From: CAZNXJ01 sp964577115
GTDB lineage: Bacteria > Planctomycetota > Planctomycetia > Pirellulales > Pirellulaceae
Assembly (NCBI GenBank): GCA_964577115.1
Contig: CAZNXJ010000034.1
Location: forward strand, 1-53,251
Length of the DNA: 53,251 nt
Reading direction: 5' to 3'
The notes under the pieces were generated by a model. It was not told the origin of the DNA. It worked only from the letters and a program-made list of their open reading frames with translations, and searched no databases. The position numbers and the translations under genes are program-made. Below are positions 1 through 9,474 of this stretch, piece by piece; the first letter of the stretch is position 1; each line of letters begins with the position of its first letter.

Positions 1-954
<954 letters not shown>

Positions 955-1065
955 GTGAATTCAGCTCCAAAAAGTTTCATGCAGTTCTGGGTATCGAGCC
1001 GCCCGCAAGCCGGCTCGCCGCGCTCCGGGCCCTTCGAGCGACTCGGCGGCGCGATCGTCCGCGAG

Positions 1066-1392
1066 CTACTCTTCGAGGACCGCGAGAATTTCATCTTCGC
1101 GCATTAGCAGCAGTTCCTGATCGCCGATCTTGAACGTTTCGCCGGCGTAGCTGCTGAAGACTACGCGATCGCCTACCTTGACCTGCAACGGCCCGCGAGT
1201 TCCGTCGTCCAGCAAACGGCCTTCGCCCACGCTCACGACCTGCCCCCGCGAGGGGCGGTCCTTCGCCGTATCCGGCAGGACGATCCCCCCGGTCGTGCGC
1301 TCTTCCGACTGTTCACGCTCGACCACGACGCGATCGCCCAGCGGCTGGAGCTTAATCGACGTCTTGGTCCCCTTCTTGGTCGCCGTAGCCAT
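1066..1392 (-). CDS. groES: Co-chaperonin GroES
   Basis: GroES is the 10-kDa heptameric lid that caps GroEL. The 108-residue product contains the family signature LQPLGDRVVVEREQSEERT and the mobile-loop region TTGGIVLPDTAKDRPS, then GDRVVFSSYAGE and a C-terminal EILAVLEE. Length is slightly above the usual 95-100 because of an N-terminal Lys/Thr-rich stretch (MATATKKGTKTS). The ATG at 1392 is preceded on the minus strand by a strong GGAGGA ribosome site 8-9 nt away, supporting this start. It is the first gene of a groES-groEL pair. No CIRCE element (TTAGCACTC-N9-GAGTGCTAA) is visible upstream, so HrcA-type control is not evident. Confidence 0.97.
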   Translation of the reverse strand: MATATKKGTKTSIKLQPLGDRVVVEREQSEERTTGGIVLPDTAKDRPSRGQVVSVGEGRLLDDGTRGPLQVKVGDRVVFSSYAGETFKIGDQELLLMREDEILAVLEE

Positions 1393-1817
1393 GTGCTCGT
1401 TTCCTCCGATCGTTTCTATCCACGGGTATGACCGCGACCGCCGTTCCGTTCGCTCGGACCTAAACGGCTGTCATTTCTGCGTAGAATCACCCCAACAGGC
1501 CCGCATTCAGGCAAGTCGCGCGCCAAGCCGCCGAGAAAAAACATAAGGGCAGCGTGTATAATCAGTTACAGTTTTTCGTCGCTGCGGGACTTCCTGCCGC
1601 TGCGGGCAGTCTGGCAGACGGTCCCCACCCCCGTGCCCGCCGTGCTGTCAATTTGACAGCACGGCCGGTTACACCTCGACAGCCCTCGCGGCCACACGCA
1701 GAGCTACGACGTCCCCACCGGTTCGCCGACCTTTCCTTGTCCAATCCCGCGGCGCAAGCCACAATGAAACTCGTGCTCTTCTAACCCGTTCGGCCCCCGA
1801 AAGGAACTAACGGTTTC
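1393..1817. other. Divergent intergenic region between groES and zinc-ribbon gene
   Basis: This 425-nt gap separates groES (minus) from the zinc-ribbon membrane protein (plus) and should hold both promoters. A perfect TATAAT occurs at 1557-1562 on the plus strand but lacks a good -35 box at standard spacing. The clearest signal is a perfect palindrome at 1639-1665, listed separately. Short open frames exist on both strands but have no ribosome sites or recognisable products. Confidence 0.6.
1639..1665. promoter_or_regulatory. Perfect 13-bp inverted repeat, operator-like
   Basis: The sequence GCCGTGCTGTCAA, one T, then TTGACAGCACGGC forms a perfect 13-bp inverted repeat with a 1-nt centre. 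The minimal spacer makes it a poor RNA hairpin and a good dimeric protein-binding site. It sits 247 nt upstream of groES and 153 nt upstream of the zinc-ribbon gene. Each arm contains TTGACA in opposite directions, so it could also overlay divergent -35 boxes, but no convincing -10 boxes follow. The regulator is unknown. Confidence 0.55.
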
Positions 1818-2378
1818 ATGACCATCCCCGTGGCTTGTAAATGCGGCAAGAAGCTCGCCGCAAAGGATGAATTTGCCGGCAAGACGGTCAAGTGCCCCCA
1901 ATGCGGCCAGCCGCTGAAAATTCCTACTGCGAAGGCGAAAAGTGCAGCTAGCGACGTCTCAGCTGCGCACAAGTTGCTCGATGAACTGGGGCTGAGTGCA
2001 CACGAGGGCGAACGCTGCCCGGAGTGTGGCGAGGCGCTGCCCAGCGGGGCGGTGCTATGCGTCCATTGCGGCTACAACCTGAAGCTCAAACGGTTCATCA
2101 AACCCGAGGGCGCACCGGCCGTCTCACCGAAGAAGCCGGGGGCCAAACCGAAGCCCAAGAGCGAGGTCGATCGGACGCTGGCTCAGGCCGCCGAAGACCT
2201 GGAACATGAGCCGGTCCAGCACGACGCGGGCTATGGCAGCGCCTGGAGCGCCTGGATCCTGACGCTCGTACTGCTCGTCGTCGCCGCCGGTGTCATCGCC
2301 GGGGGCGTCGTTTTCTTCAATCACATGGAGAAACTAAACCAGGAGCGGGCGGCGAGCCGGACGGACGACGGCTACTAA
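1818..2378 (+). CDS. Membrane-anchored double zinc-ribbon protein
   Basis: This 186-residue protein has two Cys4 zinc-ribbon modules: CKCGKKL...VKCPQCGQPL at about residues 8-35 and CPECGEAL...LCVHCGYNL at about 68-90. A basic Pro/Lys-rich linker follows (about 98-115), then one transmembrane helix (about 143-165, Trp- and Val-rich) and a short charged tail. The layout suggests a tail-anchored protein with a cytosolic metal-binding head. The first ribbon has the form common in planctomycete proteins that begin with CxCGKxL and a GKxxxCPxCG repeat. Function is not known; protein or nucleic acid binding is possible. The start ATG has a weak AAGGA about 13 nt upstream. Its stop overlaps the convergent downstream gene by 4 nt. 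Confidence 0.8.
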   Translation: MTIPVACKCGKKLAAKDEFAGKTVKCPQCGQPLKIPTAKAKSAASDVSAAHKLLDELGLSAHEGERCPECGEALPSGAVLCVHCGYNLKLKRFIKPEGAPAVSPKKPGAKPKPKSEVDRTLAQAAEDLEHEPVQHDAGYGSAWSAWILTLVLLVVAAGVIAGGVVFFNHMEKLNQERAASRTDDGY

Positions 2379-3034
2379 CTACGCCGGCGGCCGAGTTTGC
2401 GGCGCGCGAGCTCGGCGAAGAGCACCGGGGCGGCCGCGGCAACTGCCAACGCTATGGGGAGCCACTGCTGATCGCGAGCGGTCACGCCGAGCCAGGCGTA
2501 GCCGGCGCATAAGCCCAAATTGCTGAACATCACAGCGGGCAGGAAACGCGACCAGCGCATGGCTTCGAGCCCCACCAGCAACACGGAGGCCTCGGCGAGC
2601 ACCGGCAAGCCACGCGTTAGCACAATCAACCACCCGCCGTATTGCTGGCAGACCTTGGCGAGCGACTGGGATTCGGGCGACTCGCTCGTGCGGCGGAGCA
2701 CCCAGCGGCTGGCGAGCCGCGCGGCAACAAAGCCGATCATGGCGCCGGTCGTTGTGCCGCCGAAGCAGACGAGCGTTGCGGGGCCCCACCCCCAGAGCGA
2801 CCCCGCGAACGTGCACACAACGCTCGACGGTACCGGCAGCAGGATGTCGCTGGCGAGCAGCCCGAAGGCAACGGCCATCGCCACGGCCGATCGTGGCGGG
2901 TCCGCTACCCAGTCCGCCGTCCACTGCTCAATGGCTTCACCCCAGAGCACAAACGGCACGACGGGAATAAGTAGCAGCGCGGCAATGAGAAGCAGCGGGC
3001 GCAGGAGGTGAGCCGTCGATGTGTCGTTACTCAT
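2375..3034 (-). CDS. VTT/DedA-type membrane protein
   Basis: The product (219 residues from the ATG at 3034) is a polytopic inner-membrane protein of the VTT (SNARE-associated, DedA/TVP38) type. Visible features are an N-terminal hydrophobic helix, the segment with LPVPSSVVCTFAGSLWGW, and the following GGTTTGAMIGFVAARLASRW, which matches the Gly-rich re-entrant loop followed by a basic helix typical of the fold. Such proteins are linked to lipid scrambling and membrane homeostasis; the exact substrate here is unknown. The frame stays open up to a TTG at 3070, but the ATG at 3034 gives a better N-terminus. It lies 198 nt downstream of the HDOD gene in the same direction. Confidence 0.72.
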   Translation of the reverse strand: MSNDTSTAHLLRPLLLIAALLLIPVVPFVLWGEAIEQWTADWVADPPRSAVAMAVAFGLLASDILLPVPSSVVCTFAGSLWGWGPATLVCFGGTTTGAMIGFVAARLASRWVLRRTSESPESQSLAKVCQQYGGWLIVLTRGLPVLAEASVLLVGLEAMRWSRFLPAVMFSNLGLCAGYAWLGVTARDQQWLPIALAVAAAAPVLFAELARRKLGRRRS

Positions 3035-3232
3035 GACGCGTGCCCGGCCTCGTCGCTCCTCAATCACCAACCTTTCGGCGCCTGTGCGGCTCTCATTACG
3101 ATCCTATCGCATTGCGAGTCGTCCATGGCGGCACTTGCAAGCGCCCGAGGGAATGCGTGAACGGCTCCACAACGGGGCCTCTAACTGGCGAGTGCTGGAA
3201 GAACCAACGCGCGTGTTCGTCCGCCCGCCGCG

Positions 3233-4918
3233 CTAAATCACATCGATGCTCTTGATCATTCCGCCACCGGACTGGCGTGCCGCGAACAGGCAGCGACGCG
3301 CCGCGGATTCGAGCTCCCGCGCGTCGAAATTTCGCAGAACCATCGGTAGCGTGGCGACGCCGATGCTGAGCCCCTGGTGATCCCCAGTAGCGTCTTCGAG
3401 TATCGGGGCGGCATTGTCGAGCGTTTGGCGCGCGATATTGATCGCCTGCTGCCGATTGGCATCGCGGACCACGAGCGCGAAAAAAGCATCGTTCAATTGC
3501 AGGAGTCGGCAGTGCTCGTCGCAGACGCGTTCGATGGCCGCGTGAAGCAACCGGGCGACTTCGCGCGCCTGGCGCAGGCCGCGCGTGACGAGTAGCTGCT
3601 GAAAATCGGTGAACTCGATAACAACGAGGCTCAGCGGACGCTGCCGAATCCGGCACCATGCGGCCGCCTGAGCGATTTCGTCGATCAGCGTTTGTTGCTG
3701 GGCGTCCGCCGCCAATTCGCTCGCATGCTTCCTTTGCTGCCCGCCCACGCGCGCTGCGGCCGTGTTGCTCCTCATCGGCACATCTCGCCACGCGGGAGAC
3801 GTGACGGTTGGCATCAAGGGTGCGCTGCACTGGGCGTGCGTTTGCCGAGCGAGCGCGGCGAGTAGGTGTTCGTCGATGACTTCGGAGTTGGCCCGCGCCG
3901 CTGCCTGCGAAAGCGCTGCGGAAGCGGCATCGATCAGCTCACGAAACTCCGGCCAGTCCTGGGTGTTGATCGACAGGGCCGCGGCCAGTGGGCGGACGCG
4001 TGACTCGAGGTCGTACAGCAACTGTCCCAGGTCCGAGGGCGTCGCCGAACAGCACACCTGTCCCTTGGCGTGCAACTGCGCCAGGCACTCGACAGAACCT
4101 GACAGAATCCTGGCACACAGCTCGGCCATTGCGAGAATCGTCCGCACGGTCGTCGTAGCCGGGGAGCGTGCGGCTGGCGCGTGGTCCACTGCCGGTTCCT
4201 CGCGCGCAACGAAGTCAACAAGGAGGTCCGGCAAACCCCACGCTTTCAGCAAATCCACGGTCAGCCCGACTCGATCGAATCCGAGTGCCGTGCGTTCGGC
4301 GGACGCCAGATCGGCGCGCTGCTCGCTGGCCAGTCGGACAAGCTGAATATAGGGATCGCCCAAATGCTGTACGAAGGCGAGCATGCCGAGATCCTGGAGC
4401 AACCCGGCGATGAAGGCTTCGTCGTCATAACGCCGCTGGTAGAAGCGGCAGCTGATTTCGCGCGCTGCAACGGCTTTGACCAGAGCGTGACGCCAGTAAC
4501 CGCTGAGTACCTGAGCATCATCGACGCGCAGCAGATCCTTGGGCAGGCTAAGGCCGAGGACGAGGAGCTTGAGCGGTTTCGTGCCGAGTAGGGCGATGGC
4601 CTGATGCAGGTCGAGCACTTTTTCTCGCAGGCCGTATACCGAGCTATTGACGACGGCGAGCACGCGCGCGGCAAGCGCCGGGTCGGACTGGAGTGCGGCG
4701 GTGAGCTGCCGCACGTCGGTTTCCGGTCCGCTTGTTAGCCGAATCACGCGCAGCGCCGCTGCTGGAAGGGAATAGAGCTGCTGGGTGCGCCGAGCCAACT
4801 CGGCGCGAATCTGCTTCGGTGTTCGCTGTTCGCTCGGCGGCACCGGTGGCCTGAGCCCGGATACGGCAGGGCCCTCGTTCGATTCATTTGCCGTACACGG
4901 GAAGCTCGGCGCATCCAT
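3233..4918 (-). CDS. HDOD-domain protein with degenerate GGDEF-like C-terminus
   Basis: This 561-residue cytosolic protein has an HDOD domain at about residues 50-250, seen from LPAAALRVIRLTSG, the SDPALAARVLAVVNSSVYG segment and IAGLLQDLGMLAF. HDOD proteins are non-catalytic relatives of HD phosphohydrolases used in signalling. After a variable linker (about 260-415) the C-terminal 140 residues look like a GGDEF fold: LSLVVIEFTDFQQLL, then an R/LNDAF stretch where the GGDEF motif is expected, then LSIGVATLP, matching the SIGVA strand of GGDEF domains. The signature is LNDAF instead of GGDEF (about residues 474-478), so diguanylate cyclase activity is unlikely; a sensory or scaffold role is inferred. 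It is the first gene before the VTT protein on the minus strand. Confidence 0.78.
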   Translation of the reverse strand: MDAPSFPCTANESNEGPAVSGLRPPVPPSEQRTPKQIRAELARRTQQLYSLPAAALRVIRLTSGPETDVRQLTAALQSDPALAARVLAVVNSSVYGLREKVLDLHQAIALLGTKPLKLLVLGLSLPKDLLRVDDAQVLSGYWRHALVKAVAAREISCRFYQRRYDDEAFIAGLLQDLGMLAFVQHLGDPYIQLVRLASEQRADLASAERTALGFDRVGLTVDLLKAWGLPDLLVDFVAREEPAVDHAPAARSPATTTVRTILAMAELCARILSGSVECLAQLHAKGQVCCSATPSDLGQLLYDLESRVRPLAAALSINTQDWPEFRELIDAASAALSQAAARANSEVIDEHLLAALARQTHAQCSAPLMPTVTSPAWRDVPMRSNTAAARVGGQQRKHASELAADAQQQTLIDEIAQAAAWCRIRQRPLSLVVIEFTDFQQLLVTRGLRQAREVARLLHAAIERVCDEHCRLLQLNDAFFALVVRDANRQQAINIARQTLDNAAPILEDATGDHQGLSIGVATLPMVLRNFDARELESAARRCLFAARQSGGGMIKSIDVI

Positions 4919-5218
4919 TTCGGGCTTCTTTCACTCCAGCAGTATTCACGCCTAGCGCAGCTTGGTGTTCAAGCCTAGCATTTATCGCCGTCCGCACGCG
5001 GTGATTCTGCTCCGAGCGGTGCCGGCGCTCGCACAATCCGCACCATCGTCAGAACCGAAGCCCAGGCGAAACGTGGACGGGAACCACCGACGATTCGGAT
5101 CGGCACCAGATGATAGGCGGAGCCGGCCGCTTGTGTCCTCTTGGGCTCGGCGTCACAATGACCCGTCGGCACGGGCGGGGAACTTTTCGGTACGAGCGAC
5201 GCGCACGCGGCGGGCGCT
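4919..5218. other. Divergent intergenic region, no clear element
   Basis: This 300-nt gap lies between the HDOD gene (minus) and the cyanophycinase-like gene (plus). Open frames cross it but none has a ribosome site or a recognisable product. No strong hairpin, palindrome or consensus promoter was found on either strand. Confidence 0.5.
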
Positions 5219-6907
5219 ATGCATTGGGACTGGCAGCAGCGAGAAAGGCAGGCGAAGCGAGCGCTCGCGCTGCTGCCGTTCGCGGGAATCGTCCTGATGG
5301 GCGGCGCAACGCCCGACGTATGCCCCCGCCTTCTTAACTCCGCCGCGGCGGGCGAAATCGCCGGTTCCGCTGCGGCTGCGAACGATTCGTCGCCAAGCCC
5401 TTGGATCGATCCTGCGGGGATTCGCGGGCAACTGCTCCTCACGGGCGCTGGGCCGCCTACTGACGCTACCGTTCGCCGCTTCCAAGAACTTGCCGGTGAC
5501 CAGCCGCGGCTCGTGGTCGTCGTCGCCCATCCCGAGCACTCCGGCGCCGATACGCTCGACGGCGAATTAGCGGCGTGGCGTGACCGAGGATTCGCGCACG
5601 TTGAACTCTTGCCGCTTCCCGCCCCTGACGCAGCCGAAGTCCAGGACACGGCCGAGGTGCTAGCGCGTGCGACGGCCGTTTGGATCGCGGCCCGACCGGA
5701 GGGACAGCGGGAACCGGGAGGGCCGATAGACCGTTTGCTGAAGGAACTCGGAAAGCTCCTCGAGCGAGGTGGTATCGTGGCGGGCGGTGCGGGAGCGTTG
5801 GCGCTTGGCGAGCCTCCGCAGGGAGAACTGCTGCCGGGCTGCTGCGCGTTCGCGGACGGCGATCCGGCCGACCGAGCCCAGGCGCTCGCTACTGCTCTAG
5901 CCGCTCACCCAGACCACTTAGGAATCGAACTACTTCCAGGTGCCGCGATTCTCGTTCAGGGGCGGAGCGTCGAGGTGCTGGGAGCACATGAAGTGCGATT
6001 TCATTGGGCGGCGCACGGGGAGCACGCCGCAGCGCGGCAGGTTGCCAAAGCTGGTGAAAGGCTCGACCTGATCGCGCTTCGCCGGGCCGCTCGGCAGCGC
6101 CTCCAGCCGGTTTTCCCGCCGGCTCGGCCACAACCGACACGCGTCGCCCACGGTTCTCTCGTGCTCGTCGGGGGCGGCCGCCTGCCGGATTCCGTACTTC
6201 AGAAATTTCTCGAGCTGGCCGGTGGACGCCAGGCGCCGATCGTCGTCTTACCAACGGCGCTGCCCGATCCGTTGCCCGACGCGGACCACTCGGTGTTTGC
6301 ACTGCGTCGAGCCGGCGCGGAAGACGTCACCGTGCTGACGGGAAGAACGCGAGATGAAGTTGAGAGTGAGGCGTTTGTTGCCGCACTGCGGCGGGCGCGC
6401 GGCGTGTGGTTTGGCGGCGGCCGGCAATGGCGATTTGTCGATGCCTACGAGGGGACCGTCGCCGAGAAACTATTGCATGAAGTCCTTGAGCGGGGTGGAG
6501 TGATTGGCGGAAGTTCAGCGGGGGCGTCGATTCAGGCTGAGTACCTGGTTCGCGGAAATCCGCTCGGGAACCAGGACATGATGGCGCTCGGCTACGAACG
6601 TGGCCTGGGATTTCTCCCAGGCGCCGCTGTCGATCAGCACTTCACCGAGCGGGATCGGTTTCAGGACCTCGCGCGCGTCGTCGATCGTTACCCGCAACTG
6701 CTGGGCATTGGTATCGACGAAGCAACCGCCCTGGTTGTTGAAGGTTCAACAGGCAGCGTCCTCGGAGAAGGTGCCGTACACTTTTTTGATCACCGCCGGA
6801 CGGCGGCAACGGGCGAGCTGTACGTATCGGTTCCGGCCGGATCGGCGTACGAGCTCGAACTGCGCCGACCCATCGAGCGGGCGACGGCACCCAACGAGAT
6901 GCCGTAA
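5219..6907 (+). CDS. Tandem cyanophycinase-like (peptidase S51-type) protein
   Basis: The 562-residue product contains two copies of a cyanophycinase-like domain. The C-terminal copy (about 315-545) has the nucleophile motif GGSSAGA (about 430-436), the opening LVLVGGGRLP, PGAAVDQHF, and the closing GIGIDEATALVVEG, all typical of the serine-type S51 fold that cleaves cyanophycin or related peptides. The N-terminal copy (about 70-290) aligns block by block (LLLTGAGPP, VWIAARPEG, LERGGIVAGGAGA, GAAILVQGRSVEVLG) but lacks the Ser (GGAGA for GGSSAGA) and the DQHF histidine, so it is probably inactive. A hydrophobic N-terminus (about 14-30) may export it. No ribosome site is clear at this ATG, so the start is uncertain. 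It lies 29 nt upstream of panB and may share its transcript. True substrate is unknown. Confidence 0.82.
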   Translation: MHWDWQQRERQAKRALALLPFAGIVLMGGATPDVCPRLLNSAAAGEIAGSAAAANDSSPSPWIDPAGIRGQLLLTGAGPPTDATVRRFQELAGDQPRLVVVVAHPEHSGADTLDGELAAWRDRGFAHVELLPLPAPDAAEVQDTAEVLARATAVWIAARPEGQREPGGPIDRLLKELGKLLERGGIVAGGAGALALGEPPQGELLPGCCAFADGDPADRAQALATALAAHPDHLGIELLPGAAILVQGRSVEVLGAHEVRFHWAAHGEHAAARQVAKAGERLDLIALRRAARQRLQPVFPPARPQPTRVAHGSLVLVGGGRLPDSVLQKFLELAGGRQAPIVVLPTALPDPLPDADHSVFALRRAGAEDVTVLTGRTRDEVESEAFVAALRRARGVWFGGGRQWRFVDAYEGTVAEKLLHEVLERGGVIGGSSAGASIQAEYLVRGNPLGNQDMMALGYERGLGFLPGAAVDQHFTERDRFQDLARVVDRYPQLLGIGIDEATALVVEGSTGSVLGEGAVHFFDHRRTAATGELYVSVPAGSAYELELRRPIERATAPNEMP

Positions 6908-6936
6908 TGCGGATTCAGCTGAGGAGGTAGTCGCAC

Positions 6937-7740
6937 ATGGCGGCCGCAAAGCAGGTTACGATTCAATCGCTTCACGAGATGAAAGCCGCGGGCAGCAAGA
7001 TCACGATGCTGACCGCGTACGATTACTACACGGCGAAGATTCTGGACGAGGCCGGCGTCGAGATGCTGCTCGTCGGCGATACCGTCGGCATGGCGCTTGG
7101 TGGGCATCCCACCACAATTCCGGTGAAGCTCGACCACATCGTCTACCATGCCGAGATGGTATCGCGTGGTGCCCGGCGCGCGATGGTGATCGGCGATTTG
7201 CCGTTTCTCACGTATCAAGTGACGATCGAGAACGCCGTCTATAACGCCGGTCGGCTGATGCAGGAAGGCAAGGTGCATGCGGTAAAGCTGGAAGGCGGGC
7301 GCTCGATGATTCCGTTCATCAAGCACATTCTCCGGGCCGGCATTCCCGTGATGGGGCATCTCGGCCTGACGCCGCAGTCCGTCTATCGCTTTGGCGGCTT
7401 TCGCGTCCAGGGCAAGGATGCTCAGGGAGCTCAGCAAGTGCGCGAAGCGGCGCTCGCGCTGCAAGACGCCGGCTGCTTCGCGATCGTCCTGGAGGCCATC
7501 CCCGCGGCCCTTGCGCAACAGGTCACCGAGTCGCTACAGATTCCCACGATCGGGATCGGCGCCGGCCCGCATTGCGATGGGCAGGTGCTCGTGACGCCGG
7601 ATATGCTCGGGATGACCGGCTTCAGCGCCAAATACATCAAGCATTACGCCGACCTGCGAGGCGTCATTTCCGATGCCGTGAGCCGCTATGTGAGCGAAGT
7701 TCGTTCGGGTGAGTACCCCAGCGAGCAGCACGGCTACTGA
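6937..7740 (+). CDS. panB: 3-methyl-2-oxobutanoate hydroxymethyltransferase
   Basis: PanB transfers a hydroxymethyl group from 5,10-methylene-tetrahydrofolate to alpha-ketoisovalerate, the first step of pantothenate and coenzyme A synthesis. The 267-residue protein has the usual length and the family blocks: ITMLTAYDYYTAKILDEAG, MLLVGDTVGMALGG (metal-binding Asp), AVKLEGG, GIPVMGHLGLTPQS and IGIGAGPHCDGQVLV. The ATG is preceded by GAGGAGG at an ideal distance. It follows the cyanophycinase-like gene by 29 nt and precedes apt by 106 nt, all in the same direction. No oddities are seen. Confidence 0.97.
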   Translation: MAAAKQVTIQSLHEMKAAGSKITMLTAYDYYTAKILDEAGVEMLLVGDTVGMALGGHPTTIPVKLDHIVYHAEMVSRGARRAMVIGDLPFLTYQVTIENAVYNAGRLMQEGKVHAVKLEGGRSMIPFIKHILRAGIPVMGHLGLTPQSVYRFGGFRVQGKDAQGAQQVREAALALQDAGCFAIVLEAIPAALAQQVTESLQIPTIGIGAGPHCDGQVLVTPDMLGMTGFSAKYIKHYADLRGVISDAVSRYVSEVRSGEYPSEQHGY

Positions 7741-7846
7741 GCGGCCGACACAATACAGCGTGACGCATGGACGAGACGCGTGGGGTACGCAGTCCCGCCG
7801 GCGGCAAGGAACGTTCGAACGACTCGAGACGGTTCAGGTGACGTGG

Positions 7847-8362
7847 ATGCTCGACCTCAAACAATACATCCGTGAGATTCCCGATTTCCCGAAACCAGGG
7901 ATCTTGTTTCGCGATATCACACCGCTGCTGGCCAACCCCGGGGCCTTCACGGCGGCGATCGAGCAGATGGCCGAGCATTACGCCGGCGAAAAGGTGGACA
8001 CGATCGTGGCGGCCGAAGCGCGCGGGTTTATCTTCGCGGCACCCCTGGCCATTCGTCTCCAGGCCGGTTTCGTGCCGATCCGCAAGCCGGGCAAGCTGCC
8101 GTTCGACACGCACGCATTCCACTATGAGCTCGAATATGGCACCGATACGCTCGAAATCCACGTCGATGGCGTACGGCCCGGCCAGCGCGTGCTCGTGGTG
8201 GACGATCTGCTGGCAACCGGGGGAACCGTCGATGCGTGTTGCCGGCTTTTGGAGAACACGGGTGCCGAAGTGGTCGGCTGCGCGTTTCTCATCGAGCTCA
8301 AAGATCTCGGGGGCGCCCAGCGGCTGGGCGCCCACCGCGTATTCAGCTTGCTCCAGTTCTAG
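7847..8362 (+). CDS. apt: Adenine phosphoribosyltransferase
   Basis: Apt makes AMP from adenine and PRPP in purine salvage. From the ATG at 7847 the 171-residue product starts MLDLKQYIREIPDFPKPGI, the standard beginning of the family, and contains GILFRDITPLL, EARGFIFAAPLA and the PRPP-binding loop VLVVDDLLATGGT. The frame is open upstream and overlaps panB, but those residues have no family match, so the shorter start is chosen; length then fits the usual 170-180. It is probably the last gene of the cyanophycinase-like/panB/apt group. A GC-rich hairpin follows before the convergent sigma factor gene. Confidence 0.95.
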   Translation: MLDLKQYIREIPDFPKPGILFRDITPLLANPGAFTAAIEQMAEHYAGEKVDTIVAAEARGFIFAAPLAIRLQAGFVPIRKPGKLPFDTHAFHYELEYGTDTLEIHVDGVRPGQRVLVVDDLLATGGTVDACCRLLENTGAEVVGCAFLIELKDLGGAQRLGAHRVFSLLQF

Positions 8363-8369
8363 TCGAACT

Positions 8370-8399
8370 CCGCCCGGCATCGCTATGGATACCGGGCGG
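8370..8399. terminator. GC hairpin between convergent apt and sigma gene
   Basis: CCGCCCGG at 8370-8377 pairs perfectly with CCGGGCGG at 8392-8399 across a 14-nt loop. It fills the 48-nt gap between two convergent genes, a place where a bidirectional terminator is expected. No T-tract follows on either strand, so intrinsic termination is uncertain. Confidence 0.45.
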
Positions 8400-8410
8400 C
8401 CGCCGGCTGG

Positions 8411-9337
8411 CTAATCCTTGACTGCGGCGCGGCGCTCGCGCGGATCACGCAAACTATCGGCCAGTTTACCGAGCGCTTCGGTCTCGATTTGCCGAACGCG
8501 TTCGCGCGTCAGGCCGAGTTGTTCGCCGATTTCCTTGAGCGTATGCGGTTCCATGTCGTTCAGGCCGAACCGCATGCGCAGGACGGTGGCTTCGCGCGGG
8601 TCCATGACTTCGAGCATTTCGAGCACATGCTTGAGCACGTCATGTTCGAGCAGCTCGTCTTCCGGCGTTTTCATCCGCTCGTCCATAATCATCTCGCCCA
8701 GCGACCAGCCCGCGTCCGCCTGGTCGGTTTGGGGCGTCGAGTTATAGATGCGGATGGCCTTCTTGATGATGGGGAGCTTCTTCTTGGGCAGGCCGAGCAC
8801 CCGCGCGATTTCTTCGGGCGTGGGTGTGCGGCCAAGTTCCTCGGTCAAGCGAGCATTCGCGCGCCGCCACTTGCTCAGCAGCTCGACCATGTACGCCGGG
8901 ATGCGGATCGTCTTCGCGGAATTGATCAGCGCGCGTTTGATCGACTGTTTGATCCAGTAGCTGGCGTACGTGCTGAAGCGCGTACCCATGCTGGGATCGA
9001 AGCCTTCCACGGCGCGCAGCAGGCCGAGGTTGCCTTCTTCGATCAGGTCTTGGAGACTGAGCCCCTTGCCGGTGTAGCCGCGCGCAATATTGACGACGAG
9101 GCGCAGATTGGCTCGCACCATGCGATCCCGCGCTCGCACGTCGCCGTTGCCGATCTGTTCGGCAAGCTGCTGCTCTTCCTCGGCGGTCAGCAAGGACGTT
9201 TCATTAATTTCCCGAAGGTAGGTCTCGAGCGGCGTCTGCAACGAGGATTCGCTGCGGTCGTAACGCGTGCGATAGACTTCCCTGTCCGAATCGTCGCGCT
9301 CATGGCCGAAATCGGGATCAAACTCGTGAAGTGACAT
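8411..9337 (-). CDS. rpoD: RpoD/SigA-family RNA polymerase sigma factor
   Basis: This 308-residue sigma-70 factor directs RNA polymerase to -10/-35 promoters. It contains region 1.2 (TPLETYLREINETSLLTAEE, about 35-55), region 2 with NLRLVVNIARGY, LQDLIEEGNLGLLRAVEGFD and FSTYASYWIKQSIKRA (the -10 recognition helix), region 3, and region 4 with LGLTRERVRQIETEAL for -35 contact. Region 1.1 is absent and the protein is short, so it may be a group 2 paralogue and not the single primary factor. The ATG at 9337 (MSLHEFDPDF) is chosen; the frame is open further upstream but those residues are not family-like. It lies downstream of rpsA, separated by a structured terminator-like element. Confidence 0.9.
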   Translation of the reverse strand: MSLHEFDPDFGHERDDSDREVYRTRYDRSESSLQTPLETYLREINETSLLTAEEEQQLAEQIGNGDVRARDRMVRANLRLVVNIARGYTGKGLSLQDLIEEGNLGLLRAVEGFDPSMGTRFSTYASYWIKQSIKRALINSAKTIRIPAYMVELLSKWRRANARLTEELGRTPTPEEIARVLGLPKKKLPIIKKAIRIYNSTPQTDQADAGWSLGEMIMDERMKTPEDELLEHDVLKHVLEMLEVMDPREATVLRMRFGLNDMEPHTLKEIGEQLGLTRERVRQIETEALGKLADSLRDPRERRAAVKD

Positions 9338-9474
9338 CGTCGGTACTCGGCAAAGGCGAACGAGCGGTCTGTCGTGTAATACAGACTTGACTATCGACGA
9401 TGCCGGGTGCGGTGCTGCAATGCGCGCGGAAGCTGAAGCGTTACGCGCGATGTACGAGCGGTGCCGGCCGCACC

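Noticed and set aside
1393..1560. CIRCE element or sigma-32-type promoter for groESL
   Set aside because: Neither TTAGCACTC-N9-GAGTGCTAA nor a CTTGAA/CCCCAT pair at proper spacing was found.
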